A DNA stretch of 52,968 nucleotides, taken from NCBI GenBank assembly GCA_012719395.1, contig JAAYAL010000078.1:1-52968 (forward strand), given 5' to 3'. Numbering within the stretch: the stretch's first letter is position 1; each line of letters opens with the position of its first letter. The notes below the pieces were generated by a model that was not told the origin of the DNA, searched no databases, and saw nothing but the letters and a program-made list of their open reading frames with translations. Positions 49,889 through 52,968 of the stretch are shown one piece after another. Both the position numbers and the translations under genes were made by a program. This stretch comes from Gaiellales bacterium. Lineage in GTDB: Bacteria; Actinomycetota; Thermoleophilia; RBG-16-64-13.

Positions 49889-51076
49889 TCAGCACGGCAC
49901 AAACAAGCGCCCTCCCGCCAGCTGAACAGCCAGATGGGCCGTGGCGCCCGCGGTGCGTTTGAGCGGTGCCACCCTCCGCTCCAGCCCCAAGCGCCGCGCT
50001 CTTTCCTGCGCGAGCGTACACTCCAGCGACTCTCTCAGCCGCCGGGTCCCGTCCTCCACCTCCAGCTCATCACTGGTCACCAGGAAGCCCTCTTGCCCCG
50101 TCTGAGCCGCGAAGGAGTGGACCTTGGGATCGTAGGCTATGGGCACGCAGGGAGTGCCGGCAGCCGCGGAGAGGATCCCGGCATGCAGGCGCATGGTGAC
50201 CGCCGCCCGCGCACGCCCCAGCAGACCCAGCAGCAACTGCGGTTGGTCCACATGGTGGAGGCACGCGGCGCGACCCGCGAAGGCAGGTGCGTCCGCCAAC
50301 GCTTCGCACATTGGGCCGTCGGTACGTTCCTGGAAGGGCAAGAAGAGGGCACCCAACCCCGTCCGCCCACATACCTCTGCCAGGGCCTGCACCAGATGCG
50401 CCTGGTAGGCCCGGCGGTTGAGCCAGGGCCGGGGGCAGACCGCCAGGAATCCTGCCCCGCCCGTCCTGGCGAGCCAGGCACCGGCCCTCTGCTCCAGCAC
50501 AGCGTCCACCGTCTCCGGATCGGGCGCCCTGAGTGCGTAAGCCGGATCGGGGACCACCGCCTGCATGCCGGCGCGCGCGCCCACCCGGGCCGCCAGCAAC
50601 GCCGCTTCCCGGTCACGCCAGCACACCACTTGGCTGGCTCCGACCGCCAGCCGTACCGCCCAACGAGCCGCTGAGGTGTGCAAGGGGCCCAACCCTTGCG
50701 CGTACCACATCACCGGACGGTTCAGGGCCCGAGCCGCCATCACGATGCTCAGGAAATAGGGGATGGGGCGAAGCTTGCCCGCGCGCAGGAGGAAACTGCG
50801 CCCATGCAGCTCGAAATCCGCCTCATGGAGCATGCTGCCCCCGCCGCTGATGAGCAGGTCTGAGCGGCGGAGGAGCGAGACCAGCCGCCGGGGATCACGC
50901 AGGCTGGTTGAGGAGGCCGGCACCCGGTGCCGGGACACGGTGTCCTCCGGGTTGAACGAAAGCACGGTAAACTCCGCCCTGGCATCCTCCCGCCGCACCT
51001 CTTGGAGGATGCCGGCCAGGATGGCCTCGTCGCCGGCGTTGCCTTCACCATAGTAACCGCTGATCAGGTACCGCAT
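49889..51076 (-). CDS. csaB: Polysaccharide pyruvyl transferase, CsaB type
   Basis: The 395-residue protein begins MRYLISGYYGEGNAGDEAILAG, the CsaB/polysaccharide-pyruvyl-transferase signature, and has DLLISGGGSMLHEAD, PVMWYAQGLGPL, CWRDREAALLAARVG, AVTMRLHAGILSAAAGTPCVPIAYDPKV. CsaB adds a ketal pyruvate to the secondary wall polysaccharide, making the ligand that SLH repeats bind. Its place at the head of the SLH island ties polymer modification to the surface proteins made downstream. It lies 18 bases after the GT4-TagA fusion gene, in the same operon. Confidence 0.94.
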   Translation of the reverse strand: MRYLISGYYGEGNAGDEAILAGILQEVRREDARAEFTVLSFNPEDTVSRHRVPASSTSLRDPRRLVSLLRRSDLLISGGGSMLHEADFELHGRSFLLRAGKLRPIPYFLSIVMAARALNRPVMWYAQGLGPLHTSAARWAVRLAVGASQVVCWRDREAALLAARVGARAGMQAVVPDPAYALRAPDPETVDAVLEQRAGAWLARTGGAGFLAVCPRPWLNRRAYQAHLVQALAEVCGRTGLGALFLPFQERTDGPMCEALADAPAFAGRAACLHHVDQPQLLLGLLGRARAAVTMRLHAGILSAAAGTPCVPIAYDPKVHSFAAQTGQEGFLVTSDELEVEDGTRRLRESLECTLAQERARRLGLERRVAPLKRTAGATAHLAVQLAGGRLFVPC

Positions 51077-51094
51077 ACCGACACCGCCTGGAGC

Positions 51095-52968
51095 TCAGCT
51101 CTCCGCAGGCGGAGGCGAGAGGAGCTCTTCCCTCTCCGCCTTGAGGTTCAGCTCCGGTGATGGTCTGGCCATCTTTCCTAAGCGCTGAGTCAGCTCATAG
51201 TCGTCGTGAACGCGGGTCTTGACCCGGTAGGCGAATCGAGGCAGTTGAGCCTGCCGTCGCCAGCGCTTGGGATCGCGCGCCAGCCTCCACAGCCACTCCA
51301 CCTTCATGTCCCGCGCCCAGCCGGGTGCACGCCGGGTCCTCCCGGACCACACGTCAAAGCTGCCCCCCACCCCCAAGGCCACGCCTGCACCCAGACGAGC
51401 CGCCTGCTGGAACACGAAGGTCTCTTGGCGCGGCGCGCCCATGGCCACCAACAGGATGGCTGCGCCTGAGGCGCGCACTTCCTCGGCCACCTCAGCATCC
51501 TCCTCCGGCGCGAAGTACCCGTGATGCGTGCCGGCCACGACAAGCCCGGGCAGGCGCTCCTTCAGTCGCTCCGCCGCCGCCTCCGCCACGCCCAGGGCCG
51601 CGCCCAGGAAGTAGACGGGCAACGACTCCGCGGCCGCTCCCTCCACCACTTTTTCGGCCAGTTCGATCCCCGGCACGCGCTCAAGGTCACGGATGCCCTG
51701 CTGCCCCGCCGCCCACACGGCGCCCACCCCATCCGGGAAGCGAAGATCGGCTTCCATGACCGCTTCTGCCACTCGAGGGTCTTTCTGTGCCCGCATCACT
51801 ATCTCGGGGTTGAAGGACACCGCGCTCAGTGTGCGGCCGGCCGCCGAACGGCGGGCGGCCGCCATCACCCAAGCCAGCGCCTGGCCGGGGGTGACGCGAT
51901 CGAGGGGCAGGCCGAGGACACGCGCGGAGCGGAAGTCGCGAGCCTCCGGCTGCACCGGCGCGTCGGTTGCGTGACTGCCGACGGCTACAGCCCTTTGCGC
52001 CTCCCCATCCAGGGCTCCCCAACCCCGGTAAGGCGCCCGATCCTCTCCGATGCGTTCCTGAGCGCGTCGGTAGATCTTCACAAACGACTCCGCCGCGGTG
52101 AGGTGCGAGTGATTGGCCACCACGTAGTCTCGCGCTGCGAGGGAAAGCCGGCGCCGCAATTCGGACAACCCTTCCAGAGTGCAGATGGCCTGAGCCAAGG
52201 CCTCCGCGTCACCGCCGGGGACCAGGAGGCCGTTGTGCCCATCACGCACGATCTCCGCCAAGCCGCCCACCGCCCCCGCAATCAAGGGACGGCCGGAAGC
52301 CATAGCCTCCAAAGCGGCAAGCGACGTGGCCTCCTCCACATTCTGGGAGTGGACGGAGGGGACCAGCACGATGTCGCACAGCCGATACATCTCCAGTATG
52401 GCCTGCCGATCCTGGTTGCCCAGAAGCCTGACCTCTCGCGACAGCCCGTGCTCGCGTACGATCGTCTCGATGGCGCTCCGTTCCCCGCCCTCCCCCGCGT
52501 GCAACAACAGGTAGCGGCCCCGCTCCGCGGGCGGTAAGGCGGCCAGTGCCAGAGAGGGATAGACTACCCCGTTCTTCTTGACCAGACGGCGGGGGCAGAA
52601 GAGCACCGTGCACTCCTGAGGAATCTCCCACTTCTTCCGCAGTTCCTCCCGGCCCTCCCAACTGGGATAGAAGGCCGAGGTGTCAATGAAGTTCATCAGG
52701 GCGGAAACCGCCTCCGCCTTCTCCGGGACCAGACGGCAGGCGAAATCGTGCAGGCGGGTGTCCACGGTGACGATCTCATCGGCCAGACGCAGCGCCGTGA
52801 GCTCAGAGCGGACCAAATAGGAGCGGCCCCACTCTGAAGCTGAGGTGTAGCCTTCGGAGAGCGATTCGTACAGCGGGTAGCCGTGCAGCGTGAGCACGAG
52901 GGGCAGGCTGAAGCGATCCGCAACCACGCGCAGACCCGGAACCGAGTAGACGTCCTGCGCGTTGAGGA
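51095..52968 (-). CDS. Fusion of GT4 glycosyltransferase and WecG/TagA/CpsF glycosyltransferase (5' end beyond window)
   Basis: The frame is open to the window edge, giving 623 visible residues, so the true start lies outside. The N-terminal half is a GT4/GT-B enzyme (LVLTLHGYPLYESL, FCPRRLVKKNGV, RLLGNQDRQAILEMYRLCDIVLVPS, EATSLAALEAMASGRPLIAG). The C-terminal 250 residues are a WecG/TagA/CpsF (GT26) domain: SFNPEIVMRAQKDPRVAEAVMEADLRFPDG in outline, FLGAALGVAEAAAERL, LLVAMGAPRQETFVFQ, ALGVGGSFDVWSG. GT26 enzymes add ManNAc or similar to a lipid-linked GlcNAc in wall-polymer linkage units. The fusion links two steps of the polymer that CsaB then pyruvylates. Confidence 0.9.
   Translation of the reverse strand, partial: LNAQDVYSVPGLRVVADRFSLPLVLTLHGYPLYESLSEGYTSASEWGRSYLVRSELTALRLADEIVTVDTRLHDFACRLVPEKAEAVSALMNFIDTSAFYPSWEGREELRKKWEIPQECTVLFCPRRLVKKNGVVYPSLALAALPPAERGRYLLLHAGEGGERSAIETIVREHGLSREVRLLGNQDRQAILEMYRLCDIVLVPSVHSQNVEEATSLAALEAMASGRPLIAGAVGGLAEIVRDGHNGLLVPGGDAEALAQAICTLEGLSELRRRLSLAARDYVVANHSHLTAAESFVKIYRRAQERIGEDRAPYRGWGALDGEAQRAVAVGSHATDAPVQPEARDFRSARVLGLPLDRVTPGQALAWVMAAARRSAAGRTLSAVSFNPEIVMRAQKDPRVAEAVMEADLRFPDGVGAVWAAGQQGIRDLERVPGIELAEKVVEGAAAESLPVYFLGAALGVAEAAAERLKERLPGLVVAGTHHGYFAPEEDAEVAEEVRASGAAILLVAMGAPRQETFVFQQAARLGAGVALGVGGSFDVWSGRTRRAPGWARDMKVEWLWRLARDPKRWRRQAQLPRFAYRVKTRVHDDYELTQRLGKMARPSPELNLKAEREELLSPPPAES

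Overview
The window is GC-rich bacterial chromosome that is almost entirely coding. An adenosylcobalamin-dependent ribonucleotide reductase, a large set of S-layer-homology (SLH) proteins, a CsaB-type pyruvyl transferase and a TagA/CpsF-type glycosyltransferase suggest a Gram-positive-type envelope whose S-layer proteins are anchored to a pyruvylated wall polysaccharide. My guess is a deep-branching anaerobic actinomycete-like or Firmicutes-like lineage. This rests on gene content only; no rRNA is present.

Layout. 1-123 is the tail of an IS630-type transposase. 158-3649 is a three-gene surface-glycan operon (GtrA, family 2 glycosyltransferase, large membrane protein). 3668-7969 (minus) holds YjbQ, tRNA-Ala(CGC) and an operon of phosphoesterase, GNAT-like protein, NfeD and SPFH protein. 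8029-17532 holds a PAP2-like membrane protein, a PucR regulator, a glutaredoxin-ferredoxin:thioredoxin reductase pair, thrC, serA and nrdR-nrdJ. 17816-26884 holds a MalT-like LuxR regulator, a short SSB, an OsmC-CoA-disulfide-reductase pair, DUF554, DUF1015 and YmdB proteins. 27096-29280 encodes two secreted proteins. 29348-52968 (minus) is a 24-kb envelope island: eight SLH proteins (CAP, Ig-like, main S-layer protein, zinc peptidase, beta-propeller, SpoIID, amidase, M23 peptidase), an ECF sigma/anti-sigma pair, an O-antigen-ligase-like protein, CsaB and a GT4-TagA fusion.

The most striking result is that two genes are readable only if UGA encodes selenocysteine. The ferredoxin:thioredoxin reductase catalytic subunit (10769-11110) has two in-frame UGA codons, both at conserved-cysteine positions, one being the redox-active cysteine. 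The CoA-disulfide-reductase-like flavoprotein (21948-23300) has one UGA at its active-site cysteine. Each UGA is followed, 16-21 bases on, by the loop of a good hairpin whose loop starts with or contains G, as in bacterial SECIS elements. Standard gene calling would truncate or miss both genes. Together with a CxxC glutaredoxin and an OsmC peroxidase they look like a selenium-based thiol redox system.

Regulatory signals include a pair of NrdR boxes 32 bp apart plus a cluster of DnaA-box-like sites upstream of nrdR-nrdJ, two extended -10 promoters placed to give leaderless mRNAs (thrC and the DUF1015 gene), and several strong terminator hairpins between convergent genes.
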